Assembly (NCBI GenBank): GCA_963556255.1
Contig: OY744605.1
Span: forward strand, 68,405,110 to 68,469,109
DNA from: Allolobophora icterica
Taxonomy: Eukaryota > Annelida > Clitellata > Crassiclitellata > Lumbricidae
Length of the DNA: 64,000 bases
Direction of reading: 5' to 3'
Both the position numbers and the translations under genes were made by a program. Every line of letters starts with the position of its first letter. Position 1 is the stretch's first letter. The notes under the pieces were generated by a model. It was not told the origin of the DNA and made no database searches. It worked only from the letters and a program-made list of their open reading frames with translations. Below are positions 10,810 through 22,750 of the stretch, one piece after another.

Positions 10810-12699
10810 ATGCACTATGGCATTAGTTAGAAATGTAAGATGTTTAAGCTGTTGAAAAGCATAACGTGTCATAAAGTAGGAATGGAAACACAGAATGTTG
10901 AAGAAAGATTTACTTTGACGAATCAGCGTTTGTATTGAAAGTTTCCCTGAGTCATCGGGTTGTTGGCTTGTTTATGATTCGCTGGCTGGTCTCCCGCGTT
11001 TAACCGGGCTGACGTCAGCAGGTATTCATGCCTCGAACAGGTTTTAATTTTATACGCTTCTGGGACCCTGTATAGGCACAATGACGGTGTTACTAATAGT
11101 TCCAGACTATTCTGACTTTCGACGGATTAGCGAAAAAATATCGGTTGGCCCAATGTACGACAAGGTCTTTCAGTGATAGGCATGTCTGGACTTGTCTGCT
11201 GGTGTGGAGGATAACATTCCTATATAATGCGGTAGCAAATGCATTGTTAGGAGAGCACGAAATGATCTTTCAGCGATTTTTTTCTATCGTGCTGACTGAA
11301 TTTATAATGCGCGTTGATTGTACCATTGTTAACGATGGCGATTTATTGATTCAAACGTGTAAAACTTCTATGTTGGCGAAAAAAACTGTTTTGATTTTAA
11401 TGTTCTAAATAGTAAGATCGATTGCCTGTCTAGGGCCTATGCTACAAATCGGGCAAGCTTTCCAAGTACGATGGATCGAAATTTGGACGGTCGCAGGCAT
11501 AGAAATTATCTAAATATTCAGTGTCTTAGCGAGGGATGTTCCAGCGGTTCCATGGAACAGGGCACAACTCAAAAGGGACGCAACTTTTGAGACGGAATGA
11601 TTTAATTATTAAACTAATTATTTTATCTTAAGACAATAATATCCATTTAAAATGAAATATATTTAATAAAATCAAGTAACAACATATAAAAGTGTGTATA
11701 TATAATATTAATAATAGATACCTGACTTGTTTAAAAATTGTCGTTTTAACATATTTATCATATTAATTATTATATTAGAGATAACAAGTTTGGTCGTTAT
11801 TAGTTAAGTTGCTAAGTTGATTTTTTGGGGGGGGGCGGCTATATTTACGCTTGGCACAGAGCGCAATTATAGCTTGCTACGTTCCTGTAAATATTCATTG
11901 TACTGTCACGGTTGCACTTCTACACAATTATATACGGTGACAGCTTCGACAACACCCGTCACAAACCTATTACAAGCCATTCTAGCTGTCAGTCTGTCAT
12001 AATATCAAGAGTGCAAGAACAATGCCAGCTGCAATTTTTATATCGAAGTAGCTTTGCGGTGCAGTCGCTGAGTGAAAAATCTGCACTGGTAGATGCTCAA
12101 CCTTGCTGCTGTCATCGCTCATAACACGGGCAACGGCATCTCATCCACTGTTCTACTGGTTTGTAAGCTGTGAATACAGTAATGATAGGATCTTGTAAAG
12201 AAAGTAGGATGTTAGACTCCACTGAGATATAAAGATATATGTGCATATAAGATATGCATATACATGTATAACGCATAGAGAAATGGCAGGAACGTCCCCT
12301 CTGTATTCCGGGCATGACTCTCTGGATCTGCCTCTGACATAATCCCTGGATACACCCTGTTGAAACAGGGTATACAACCTACAGCAATGCGGAACGTTCT
12401 ACGTGAATATTGCGACTTAGAATGGATAATGCATGTTTCTGTGCCTGCTTAACATGTGTAGTGTGGATTGCTGTTAGTTGTAACGGATGTTATTTGTAGG
12501 CCTATACTCGACCTGAAAACCGACAGGCCTACATTGGGGGGGGGAGGGGTCGACTGACTGAAGAAGAATCAGCAGTTGAAGACGTTCCATACAACTCACA
12601 GTTCAATGTACATCATGACGACCTTTTCGTATATTATCTCGATATCATGACTCAATGTACCACGCTCGCTCAGTTTAACGACACTGTGTGATAACGAAG
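10810..12699. other. Unannotated AT-rich stretch
   Basis: Short open frames occur on both strands but none shows a domain, a splice context or codon conservation that I recognise. An A/T-rich block lies at 11,580-11,800. Confidence 0.45.
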
Positions 12700-12770
12700 C
12701 GTCGCCCTCCTCCTTAATCCAGGCTTGGGACTTGCACTAGGGCACGGGCGTGCACTGGCGGAGTTTATGT
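12700..12770 (+). repeat. Dispersed repeat family B, copy 1
   Basis: Contains CTCCTTAATCCAGGCTTGGG followed by a GCACTGGCGGAGTTTA-like segment. Related copies lie at 16,928-17,000 and 31,137-31,255 on the plus strand and 55,435-55,530 on the minus strand. Probably a SINE or a transposon end. Confidence 0.65.
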
Positions 12771-12968
12771 TTCACATGACAGAAGAGAGTCGGCCGTAGG
12801 TTTAGCTACTGATGCAGTAAAGACCGTATTATATACATTATACAATGCTTGGTTAGGTTCCTCGCTTACTAAAGTAATTGTAATTACGACAATTTGTATA
12901 GCATCGTTGGTAGCAAGCTACTTCTAGGATGCTTCACAAAAACGCATGCACACAGTCTACTGTCAAGG

Positions 12969-13391
12969 TTAATGCTCGGAGGTTTTGCTTAGTAAGTGAA
13001 GTTTCAACTGTTTTTTAAAAACAAATATGCTTTTGGCTTCCTGGATATCAGCAGGAAGACTGTTCCAAGCACGCGGGCCAGCGACCCGAAAGGCCCGATC
13101 GCCCATTTTGGTTTTTGTCGCTGGCACGAATACATCTGCGGATTTTGCTGATCGCAATCGCGACCGATTAGGGTCGTCCGATAGCGGCCTGGTGTTGTCT
13201 GCGAGGTAGCGTGGTGCGCAGTTATTCAGGCATTTGTGCACCATGATGCAAAGCTTATACTTGATCCGCTCGCCTATTCTGAGCCACTGAAGATCTTGGA
13301 TCACGGCTGTGGTGTGGTCGAACTTTTTAAGTCTCATGACCAGGCGAGCAGAAGCGTTGATGACCGCCTGAAGCCGAATCTACATCTAGCG
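12969..13391 (-). pseudogene. LINE ORF2, C-terminal fragment after the deletion
   Basis: Contains the block AVINASARLVMRLKKFDH, followed by LGWLRIxxRIxYK-like and FRVAGPRAWNSLPADIQ motifs typical of CR1/L2 C-termini, and stops at 12,969. It is in a different frame from the upstream half. Confidence 0.8.
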
Positions 13392-15480
13392 CAGTAGATG
13401 ACATACCAAAAGACAAGTGCAGTCGATGAAGCAGAATGTCGTGGTCGACTGTATCGAATGCCGCAGACAGATCTAGAAGAGAAAGAAGAGAGAAGTTTCC
13501 AGAGTCAATGGCAAGAAGAATGTCAGACAGCATATCTGCAAGAACCGTCTCAGTAGAATGGAAAGCACGGTAGGCCGACTGTCTGTCGGGGAACAACTGG
13601 TTGATGTTGAGGTAATTGACAAGTTGCCTGGCTACAACCCGTTCCAGCATTTTAGACAGAACAGACAGGTTGGAGATTGGTCGATAGTTTTTTACATCTG
13701 AGGTGTCTAGGCCAGGTTTCTTTGGTAGCGGAGTTATGGTTGCAACTTTGAAGGCCGTTGGGACTCTGCCAGTTGAAATGGAACGGTTGACCAGTTGAGT
13801 GACAAATGGGGCAATAGTGCCAGCACATTCCTTTAGCAGCCACGTAGGCAGCGGGTCGGCCGTTGACTGCTTGTTTGGAGTGCACTGGATAAGGCCCAGA
13901 ATGTCATCGACGGAAACAGGCGATAGCGAAGATAGGCGGTGAGGTGTGTTTGAATAGGTTGGGTCAGCAGCGTCAGCGGTGGACTCTCTCACATCAGCAA
14001 CTTTCTTGTCGAAGAAATGATGGAATTCGTCAGCTGAAATGAGATTGTCCGCTGGCGTGCGTCCCCGACCAAGCACCTTATCAATCGTTTGCCAGAGTTT
14101 GCGAGGTGCAGAACGCTGGGTCTTGATCGTCTGTAGCCAGAAATCAGACCGTCTGGTGTTTAAAGTATGGCGATACTGCCGGCTCCCTTCGAGCCATTCT
14201 GCACGACGCAAAGATCTGGCCGCCTCAGTCTTGGCACTGTGTACGCGGCGCTCTAGGCGTCGCACTCGCTTCTTTTGGTCTCGACAGACGTCATCGAACC
14301 AGGGATCGGATGGTCTTTTACGGATGGTCACCTTACGAAGAGGGACCAGCCTATCGAGAACACTGGCGATGACGCTGTCGTAGACACCTGCCAGTTGATC
14401 GGCATCCAGAGAGTTAATGAAGTCTGTGTCACATAAAGGCGACTCCTGAATAGCCGAGCGGAACTCGTCGACCTGAAAATGCTTCCAAGACCGGCGAGTT
14501 TCAGTGACATAGATTGGTGGTGGTCGTCGTAGATCTGTGGACCATTTGATGAGTCGATGGTCAGACAGACCGGTGTCGATCACGCCAATGGTTGGAGCTG
14601 GGAGGTCGCTCCTAGTTATAACAGCTTCCAGAATGCCTCCCTTGTCATGCGTTGGTTCATGTACATGGTTGGTGAAACCGAACGACTCTATGACATTGGT
14701 AAATTGAATGCACAGTGGGTCGGACGGGCGATCGAGGCGGATGTTGATATCGCCCGTTACGATCACAGGGTCTGTCAATACCGCCAGACTTTCCAGCATG
14801 GATGAAAGTTCACTGAAGAAGTCCTGAGTGGCAGCAGTAGACCCTGGACGATACAGCAGTAGGATGATAACTGAAGAACCCTTGCTGGTAACGCGTGCAC
14901 ATAGATGTTCAAAGGACTGCGGGCTGCCGACGTTTAGTTTAGTCAAACGAATTTCAGTTGGAGCAATGATGGCAACCCCGCCATGGTTTGTGTTGCTTGC
15001 CGTTTGCGTGTTGTTCTTAGGCTGTCTAGGCCGAGCGCGCTCAAGCACCTGGTAGCCCTGTGTCCGTAGTCGTCTGAGGTCGACAGAGTCGTCGTCGAGC
15101 CAGGTCTCGGTCAAACACAGAACAGGACTGTCCAGATCTGAAGCGAGCTCTTTTAGAGCCTCTAGCTTATTGGGCAAGGAACGAACATTGAAAGTGGCAC
15201 AGCTGAGTTGTTTTGCCGGCTGATGGATATGCCGCTCTGTCCGTGCGTGGGTCAGAACTCTAACAGGCGATGAGATGTTCGGCTTCTGTCGTATACACTC
15301 GGCTGAACGGTGTACAGGTTGGTGCACAGGGCGATTGCCAGAGATAACGGCAATGCCAGTGCCCTCTGCCTCAGCGTACGTCGAAGCCGGGCGGCGACGC
15401 TTGCCACCCCTGCACCCGCGTGCACTTACTCTGGTGGTTACTAATGAGTTTATGCGTACGCAGGTACAAGGGGTCAATGA
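13392..15480 (-). pseudogene. LINE ORF2, endonuclease plus N-terminal RT half
   Basis: The minus-strand frame contains the APE endonuclease blocks ATFNVRSLPNK, LTETWLDDDS, VTGDINIRLD and TGLSDHRL. The RT start follows with KNYRPISNLSVLSKMLE, SAYRAFHSTETVL and LLDLSAAFDTVDHDILLHRL. After the HRL block the family sequence breaks off. The residues that follow are an out-of-frame reading of the C-terminal region, so this copy cannot make a functional RT. Coordinates at the N-terminal side are approximate. Confidence 0.8.
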
Positions 15481-15559
15481 AGGCCCTGCCCAGCGCAGAC
15501 TCAGTAGCTGGTCACGTGAGTATGTTGCACGCCTTTCTCTCTCTCCCCCCTCTCTCTCT

Positions 15560-15633
15560 CCATCCATCCATCCATCCATCCATCCGTCCGTCCGTCCGTC
15601 CGTCCGTCCGTCCGTCCGTCCGTCCGTCCGTCC

Positions 15634-15673
<40 letters not shown>

Positions 15674-15685
15674 GTCTATCTATCT
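15560..15685. repeat. CCAT, CCGT, CTGT and CTAT tetranucleotide succession
   Basis: A block of CCAT units passes into CCGT, then CTGT, then CTAT units. The change of one base at a time suggests stepwise spread of variants within one array. Confidence 0.92.
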
Positions 15686-15862
15686 CTGTCAGTTACGTAT
15701 ACCTGTCTTCCGTGCGACGGTGTACATCAGCGCTCTCCGATCTGGTATGACTCAATGTGTGGCTTGTCTTCAGCATGAGTGCGTGGGCTTAACATAACAT
15801 AACAAGGGTTTTAAGTGGTTCAGAAGACATGTAGTCTGTATTAGAACCACTGCAACCTAACC

Positions 15863-16129
15863 TCAAACATTTAAGCCCACTTTTCCTAGCTTCTTCTTAA
15901 AAGCTGTGATAGTGTCCACTGAGATAGTACTATCATCCAAACCGTTCCACAAGTCTACAACTCTTGCACTGAAGAATTTTCGCCCTGATGTTCCCTTCGG
16001 CCTCTTAAATAATTTATACCCGTCCCCGAATTGCCTTGTTTGGCAGGAAACATAACTGTGTGCATAATTCTCACAAAATATTGGTGCTACCGACGTCAGT
16101 CCTACAAATGCACCTAAATATTTATGCAT
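15863..16129 (-). pseudogene. LINE RT C-terminal relic
   Basis: The minus-strand frame reads FVGLTSVAPIF, then GYKLFKRPKGTSGRKFFSAR, then VVDLWNGLDDS and a final FKKKLGK. The xxFFSxRVVxxWNxLP layout is the usual C-terminus of CR1/Jockey-type LINE proteins. No RT core remains beside it. Confidence 0.7.
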
Positions 16130-16599
16130 ACGTACTTATCTGAGCATTTCGGTTTAATGGTCGTTCAAAGGCGATAAAACATGACTGATCGAACACCGAT
16201 GTAATTTCAGTATGGCTGAGATCGTAAATGACTGGAGCTGAACGAATTTCACCCAAAATCTGACATGACGTTAATATTACCGCAGTAAAAGGAATTTTAG
16301 CGAGACAGAGAACAACAGGTTTTGTCTGCGAATCTCGAAACAGTAACGATGCATCATTTCTTCTGCTCGCTGCAATGCTTCGACGAATCTTCCACAGACT
16401 GCAGCTGACGCCAGGATATCGTTCTGGAACATTCCGTTGACAAACAACCTGTCCTGATTTCCATAGTGGAACGTTGGAGTGTCTTGGTTCGATCAATCAT
16501 GTCTGCTTGTGAAATCGAAATGCAGGAGGCGGAAGGCTTCAAGGAGAGTAGTGGGGAACTTTGAGGAAGAATTAATGGCAGAGGATTCTAGGGAAAAGA

Positions 16600-16925
16600 T
16601 TGATTATTGAGGAGTGAACAGCGGCGGGTTTAAGGAGAATGAGAAGTAGCAACAGATTTGAGGAGACTGATTGTGGAGTAAAGAGAAGATGACTTGAGAA
16701 GATTGGATATGATTGAGATGCAAAACGGATTTGAAGAGACTGAGGATGATTGAGGAATAGAGGGAAGAGGATTTGAAGAATATGCTCAATAAAAAAAGAA
16801 AGAGGATTTGAGGAGAGCGATGGACATTGAGGAAAAATAAGAGAAACAGGACTTTAGGAGAGCGACCACCAAGAAAGATACAGAGGAGGAGGATTTGATC
16901 ACAGTATGTGATTTGTTGGTTTTTA
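16600..16925. repeat. GA-rich degenerate minisatellite
   Basis: Repeated GGATTTGAGGAGA and GATTGAGGA phrases about 25-35 bp apart. Confidence 0.6.
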
Positions 16926-16927
16926 TT

Positions 16928-17000
16928 TCTTGGGACTGGCACTACCACAGAGGGGGTAGTGGCGCAGTTTGTCTGTGATCTCAGAAAGCACAGTGCATTA
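16928..17000 (+). repeat. Dispersed repeat family B, copy 2
   Basis: Shares GGGACTGGCACTACCACAG and GTAGTGGCGCAGTTTGTC with the copies at 12.7, 31.1 and 55.4 kb. Confidence 0.6.
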
Positions 17001-17560
17001 AAACAGGAGTCAAATCATGATGTTTCATTTTGGACAAGTAACTCTTTCTTTTGACCTGGGTTGAAAATCTTATCCTACGGTTGTCCTTTAGTTGTTAAAA
17101 CTGCAAAAGCAGAGTTGTCCATCAGCAAAGAGGTAACGTTATGTAATTATACATTTATATAGCGCCTCTGCCCGTAAATTATGGGTTACTATTAGCAAAA
17201 GGTAATATACATCGTGATGCAAGGTAACGTATTATGGACAAAGATAGGATAACAACATTCTTACTCTTCTCTAGCGATGTTAATACACATTCAAACATGT
17301 TAAATAGTTTAGAAATCGTTGGCTATACGACCATAGCTAACAAGTCAAATCTGAACATATAACCTTCCAGTTCAGCAGAGAATTTGTCAAAATGGGCCTA
17401 GTCGTTTATCAAAGATTCACTTACTTTTTCATATTGCTCATTCACCATGGGCTGCCTTTCTTTCTTAAGGGACCTATCTGATTACGATATGGTATTGGTG
17501 CGGCATCGGTTGATACCCTTGTACATTAGACAACGGCACCAAAAGAAGTTACTTATCACA
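17001..17560. other. Unannotated stretch with a LINE-tail motif
   Basis: CATTTATATAGCGCCTCTG at 17,151-17,170 is a minus-strand copy of the LINE tail motif found throughout the window. Nothing else is recognisable. Confidence 0.45.
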
Positions 17561-17567
17561 CCAACAA

Positions 17568-17652
17568 AAACAGCAACTACTGCTACTGCTACTACCACTA
17601 CCACTACTAACACTACTATTACTACTGCTGCTGCTGCTGCTGCTACTACTAT

Positions 17653-17687
<35 letters not shown>

Positions 17688-17760
17688 TATACTACTGCTG
17701 ATGCTACTGCTACTATTATTACTACTACTAGTACTACTACTACCACCACTACTAAGTTAC
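17568..17760. repeat. (ACT)n trinucleotide tract
   Basis: ACT/GCT/ATT triplets, pure at 17,640-17,690. The surrounding TAATAA sequence to 17,860 is also low complexity. Confidence 0.9.
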
Positions 17761-18468
17761 TACTAATTATAAACATAAAATAATAAAATAATTATAATAA
17801 TAATAAAATACTACTACCAATAATAATAATATTAATTATAATAGTAGTAATGATAACGACGTGTTATTTAATAGAACTGAACATTTACAGCGATTTCAAA
17901 GTATCTGTCGATGGCACTTCTGGCTAGCCTAACTGATCTGATTATGATGCACTAACAGCAGCAAGTTCATCTGTAAGTAAAATGCTACACTGGTGGCCTC
18001 TCGCAGACACGTTGAACCTAATCAAACGAGTTCCATCTAGCCAACGTAACTCAAGGAAATTTATACATCGGTCAGATTAACCAAACCGCCGATTTCTAAT
18101 GTATCGTAGAAGGAAATTTATATTGCACCTGTACACACCAACATAGTTCGCTACATTGAGATGATGACATTTTAGATTAAATGTCGGATGAAATGTAAGA
18201 TGAAAATTAAATGACATTTTAGAAACTCAACTATCGGCATCCAACATGATGCAAGAGGAAATTTATACATCGCCTAGATGTAGTCACATCCGGAAGTTTA
18301 TGCGCCGTAACGCAAAAATTGGATTTATATAGCGCATATACATCAACCAATGGCATCCAATGTGATGTTCGAGGATATCCATGTAGCTCAGCGATATGCA
18401 AGAGGATATTGACGCAGCGCCTACAGGGTTCGCAAACGTTTAGCCGATGCAACGTATTATTGCTTAGA

Positions 18469-18474
18469 TTTATT
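18469..18474 (-). terminator. Candidate polyadenylation signal of GRIP
   Basis: AATAAA on the minus strand, about 57 bp after the GRIP stop codon at 18,531. Position and orientation fit, but the region also contains LINE-tail-like sequence. Confidence 0.35.
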
Positions 18475-18530
18475 TCGTGTCTTGATTTATATAGCGCCGT
18501 GGGAAGGCGACTGAGAACTGGCAAGGAGGT

Positions 18531-18812
18531 CTAGAAGACGGAGTTCTTGGACAGGAAATTGACCTTTCGACGTACCCTCGGCTTCCACAACGGGTCGACC
18601 TTTGAACTCGGGTTCCACGCTGATCCCGACTGGGGCGGCGACGATCCGGCGCGCACGCCGCGCGGAGGCTCTGCGTTGTCACGTGACCGGTCACGTGGGA
18701 GAGAGGAAGCGAGAGCGTTGCGGCAGACGATCAGTTCGACGCAGTTTCCGGCTTCGGCGATGAGAGGGACGACCTGGTGAGAGTCGAGGTCCTTTGTCTT
18801 CACCTGGTTTAT
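18531..18812 (-). CDS. GRIP: GRIP last coding exon: end of PDZ7 and C-terminus
   Basis: The acceptor CTAG precedes ATAAACCAG, giving INQVKTKDLDSHQVVPLIAE, which matches the end of the last PDZ of GRIP (xVVPLIAExGN, then LVISRNPLAS-like). A second AG nine bases downstream would remove three residues and fits the family less well. The frame continues for a Pro/Ser/Arg-rich tail of about 60 residues and stops with TAG at 18,531-18,533. The tail is longer than, and unlike, vertebrate GRIP C-termini. Confidence 0.9.
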   Translation of the reverse strand: MNQVKTKDLDSHQVVPLIAEAGNCVELIVCRNALASSLPRDRSRDNAEPPRGVRAGSSPPQSGSAWNPSSKVDPLWKPRVRRKVNFLSKNSVF

Positions 18813-18889
18813 CTAGGCCGCAATTAGATAACCAGATAAACAATAAGCATGTACCTAAACAAACCTATCTTTTACTTCATCAATTAGTA

Positions 18890-19085
18890 ATTACACGTAT
18901 ATTTCTGCACATCGGGCTACGCACCTTCTCCATTCGTCTCTGACTCTCTGTCCATCTCTATAGTCTTCCGACCTCGTATTACGACTTCTCCGAGGACACC
19001 GCAAGTCGTCTCTGATGGTCTGCGACCAATTCTTCCGTGTTGTTCCTTTATTCATTTGCCCTTTAGGGATCCAGATTATCACCAT
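18890..19085 (-). pseudogene. LINE C-terminal relic downstream of GRIP exon 15
   Basis: In the last GRIP intron and on the same strand. The frame reads GTTRKNWSQTIRDDL and later VRDEWRRCVARCAE, the GRPRxxWxxxIxxDL and RxxWRxxVxxx pattern that ends many LINE pol proteins. No upstream RT is present. Confidence 0.6.
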
Positions 19086-19559
19086 TGTCTCTTCTATCCT
19101 TGTCCAAACGAACCACCTGTTCTACCAAGTTTAATCTTCTTTTTCTGATAGTGTTCTCTTCTCCCGTCTTATAGTTTTATTCAATATTCTATTAACATCC
19201 TTAAGGAATGAAAATTAGGTTAGGCTATGTGGGACACAGATGAAAATATAATAAATAAATAAATATGTATAATTATACGTATATACTACAATATATACAT
19301 ATAAAACATAAAAAGACTCATCATGGCAAGGCATAGCATATTACACAGATGACTTTCGTTACGTGACAGGACACAATATTAATCAATGGTTTTGCCTGCA
19401 AAGATATCAAAATTAATCATATATATTCTGTGTTATATTGCACTAAAAATTACAATCGGTCAATGTCAATTTGATGCTTGCTTACAAATTTTGGGCCTAC
19501 GTCATGAAATAGTCATTATAGAGTAACAAAGAATAACACGAAGAAATGTCCATATACCC

Positions 19560-20094
19560 ACATGCATAGATACATATTACATATATACATAGATTCATAG
19601 ATATATACACATATACATACATGGATACATACATGTAAACATACATAAATACATACATGCATACATGCATACATAGATTCATAGATACATGCATACACAC
19701 ATACACACACATACATACATACCTACATAGATACATACATGCATACATAGATTCATAGATACATACATACACACATACATGCATACATACATACATGCAC
19801 ATATGCATACATGCATACATAGATTCATAGATACATAAATATACACATACATACATACATACATGCATGCATGCATTCATACATACATACATACATACAT
19901 ACATACATACATACATACATACATACATACATACATACATACATACATACATACATACATACATACATACATACATACATACATACATACATACATACAT
20001 ACATACATACATACATACATACATACATACATACATACATACATACATACATGCATGCATACATACATACATACATACATACATACATACATAC
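19560..20094. repeat. (TACA)n array, first block
   Basis: Degenerate TACA/TGCA/GATT units to about 19,860, then pure TACA. All MYVC and IHTY frames on both strands are readings of this repeat. Confidence 0.97.
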
Positions 20095-20192
20095 GCACGC
20101 GCGCCTTCCAGCAGGCATATTGACATATCATGTGTCCAATATGGACCCAACTGAATATCACATGGGCCCCATATAGGGCCCCATATGGGCAT
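20095..20192 (+). repeat. 98-bp direct repeat, left copy
   Basis: Begins GCACGCGCGCCTTCCAGCAG and ends CCCCATATGGGCAT. Essentially identical to 20,737-20,834. It separates two TACA arrays and contains an internal GGGCCCCATAT doublet. Confidence 0.95.
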
Positions 20193-20535
20193 ACATACAT
20201 ACATACATACATACATACATACATACATACATACATACATACATACATACATACATACATACATACATACATACATACATACATACATACATACATACAT
20301 ACATACATACATACATACATACATACATACATACATACATACATACATACATACATACATACATACATACATACATACATACATACATACATACATACAT
20401 ACATACATACATACATACATACATACATACATACATACATACATACATACATACATACATACATACATACATACATACATACATACATACATACATACAT
20501 ACATACATACATACATACATACATACACATGCATA
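20193..20535. repeat. (TACA)n array, second block
   Basis: About 330 bp of pure TACA between the left 98-bp repeat and unique sequence. Confidence 0.97.
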
Positions 20536-20736
20536 CATAGATTCATCCGATGATTCATCTGATATTTGGCTCCAATGCGAATCATTGAAGCAATTTTCCT
20601 CAATTTGCAACAGCAGTGCGTCCGTCCAAGTGCGTTTGTTCCGTGCTTGGACAACATTAGGGCAATTGGATCAGAAGTGGACAGGATCGCTTTACATAGA
20701 TCGTATTTAACTGAGCCACTTTGGAATTGGTCGGGT

Positions 20737-20834
20737 GCACGCGCGCCTTCCAGCAGGCATATTGACATATCATGTGTCCAATATGGACCCAACTGAATAT
20801 CACATGGGCCCCATATAGGGCCCCATATGGGCAT
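20737..20834 (+). repeat. 98-bp direct repeat, right copy
   Basis: Same sequence and orientation as 20,095-20,192, 642 bp away. Identity across the full length implies recent duplication. Confidence 0.95.
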
Positions 20835-20859
20835 GCTTGCACGAGACACATACAACCAG

Positions 20860-21245
20860 ACCAAATTATATTAAGGTAGACTGGATCAGATAAAACAAGA
20901 CCATTCGAGACTAGACATTCTTAGGAGATTTTAGAGACCAGATTAGACTACACTAGAATAGACTAAATTTAAACTAGAACAGATTGGATTTTGAGACGAG
21001 GTTAACCTACATTGGAATAGCTATATGCTAAACTAGAATTGCATAGATATTTTGTTATGTTATATTATGTGATGCTATGTTTTGTTACACTGCATTACAT
21101 CATGTTACGTTACATCAAATCACATTATGTACATTATATATAGGCTAGCCATGATTAGACTAGAATAGATTAGATTTGATAACAGACTGTTCTAGAAAAG
21201 TCTATCTAGACTAGAACATCTAAGATTAGATTGGATCTTAGAATG
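20860..21245. repeat. Degenerate AGACTAGA-type tract
   Basis: Repeated TAGACTAGA, AGATTAGA and GATTGGAT words with no fixed period. Similar texture occurs at 45,465-45,850 and 61,380-61,480. Confidence 0.6.
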
Positions 21246-21273
21246 AATTTTAGAACAGATTATATATCTTCAC

Positions 21274-22178
21274 CTGTAGGATTTTATCGTAGGGTAGCAG
21301 ACCCTCGGAGGCCGGGCCCCCTGGTTTCACTCCACTCACGTAGACCCCCTTTTCGTAGACTCCGTCCGACAGACTGAAGCCAAAGTCATCGCTACTGCGT
21401 ACCTTGTACAGTACGACCTTCAACAGTTCCACTGGGGTGGGGGTGAAGATACTTTCCAGAAGTTCTTCCAACTGATTCAGCTCCCCAGCCCTCGTCATGT
21501 CCTTCCTCTCAAGCGCAGCCAGTTCGAGGCCAGGTAGAACAGCTTCCGCCACGCGGTTCTTATGACTTGCGTGCTCGGTATCCGGTTGACTGGCGGAAGT
21601 ATTCGACTGCGCATGCCTAACGTCAACTTCCGGCGAGCCAGTTTCGATCGCGCTAAAGTCGTACGCGTCATTTCTGTTCCAGTTTCGAATCTGAATCGCT
21701 TTTGGCTCAACTGGTCCGTCGCAAACGTTTCCGGCGTTTCGTTGACCTTGTTCCTCTTTCGTTTTCTCGCAATTATAATCTGCGTCTCTGCGAACGGCAT
21801 TGTCGTCACGCTTGACAGAGCACGGGTGAGACATCACGCTTGACCGATTCGTGATTTCACATTCATCTATTCCGTCGCTGCGAACCGCATCGACGTCACG
21901 AGCCTTTGACGTCACGACGGACCCAATCCTGACGTCACCAATGTCGATAATCGTCGGTCGGCGTGAGAGGCTGTCGCCAGGGCAGTCATCCATGTCGACC
22001 GTATCGTTATCGAGGTCATCCAACCGGCGCGACCACTCATCCTCCTCCGAAGGCACACCGTGAACAGGTAACCGATTATCCGATGAATTCTGGGGTGAAA
22101 GGTCAGCTCCGGCCATCACCGGCGAAGGATAGTCTTCAGCGAACGAGTGGATCTCTGCCGTTATTTGCAATTCGTTGC
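21274..22178 (-). CDS. GRIP: GRIP exon 15: long acidic linker and start of PDZ7
   Basis: A 905-nt exon between TCGTAG and CTACAG|GTGAAG. The first ~240 residues are an acidic, Ser/Asp/Arg-rich linker without known domains. The end reads FTPTPVELLKVVLYK, then DDFGFSLSDGVYEKGVYV and LLPYDKILQ, the first two thirds of PDZ7 (carboxylate loop FGFS). In vertebrate GRIP the corresponding sequence is SPTPVELHKVTLYK, as I recall it. Ends in phase 0. Confidence 0.92.
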
Positions 22179-22371
22179 CTACGACAAACGAAAGCAAACA
22201 TATTTGTCTAAACCGGAAATCTGTATCGCCTTTTAAGCAGCTTTTGTCGCCAAACATTATTATGCGACTGGAATGTGTTATGTACATGTATTGCTACTTC
22301 ATGTCGTTGGAGAATGTCTATATCATGGGTAGGCTATGTATTGCCTAACGTTATTATACTATACTGCACTA

Positions 22372-22634
22372 ACCTACACAGTACTATACCACAATACACA
22401 CCACTATACCAAACTACACTATACCAAGCTACACTATATGAAACTACACTATGCCAAACTACACTGTGTAAAACTACACTATATCGAACTACACTATACC
22501 AAACTACACTATACCAAACTACACTGTTCCAAACTACACTATGTCAAATTACACTGTTCCAAACTACACTATACCGAACTACACTATACCAAACTGCACT
22601 ATACCAAACTACATTATACTACACTATACTACAT
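22372..22634. repeat. 15-bp minisatellite
   Basis: About 17 units of AAACTACACTATACC with small substitutions, in the intron between GRIP exons 14 and 15. Confidence 0.95.
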
Positions 22635-22750
22635 TTTGCCTTGTTAAGGTGAGTTGTTATTTGAAGCTGGACTGGCAATCTTAATTAATTTATAGATTGA
22701 ACTGTGAAAGTTACTAATGCTGGTGATTGATTTTATTCTAAGGAACTCAC

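Larger units (their letters stand above)
12870..15536 (-). mobile_element. Defective CR1/L2-like LINE with an internal deletion
   Basis: The minus strand carries an endonuclease and the N-terminal half of an RT (15,536 to about 13,400). It then switches frame near 13,371-13,400 to an RT C-terminal region ending at 12,969. The segment that should hold the PQGSVLGP and FADD motifs is missing. The 3' end, toward 12,880, has GCTATACAAATTGTCG and (AATTAC)n. The 5' end abuts CCAT/CCGT/CTGT microsatellites. Confidence 0.85.

Noticed and set aside
19497..20864. 455-residue minus-strand frame and many MYVC/IHTY frames
   Set aside because: They are readings of the TACA array. The same happens at 33.8, 35.7 and 36.5 kb.
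22275..22652. Repetitive LHYTKLHYT frame
   Set aside because: Translation of the 15-bp minisatellite.
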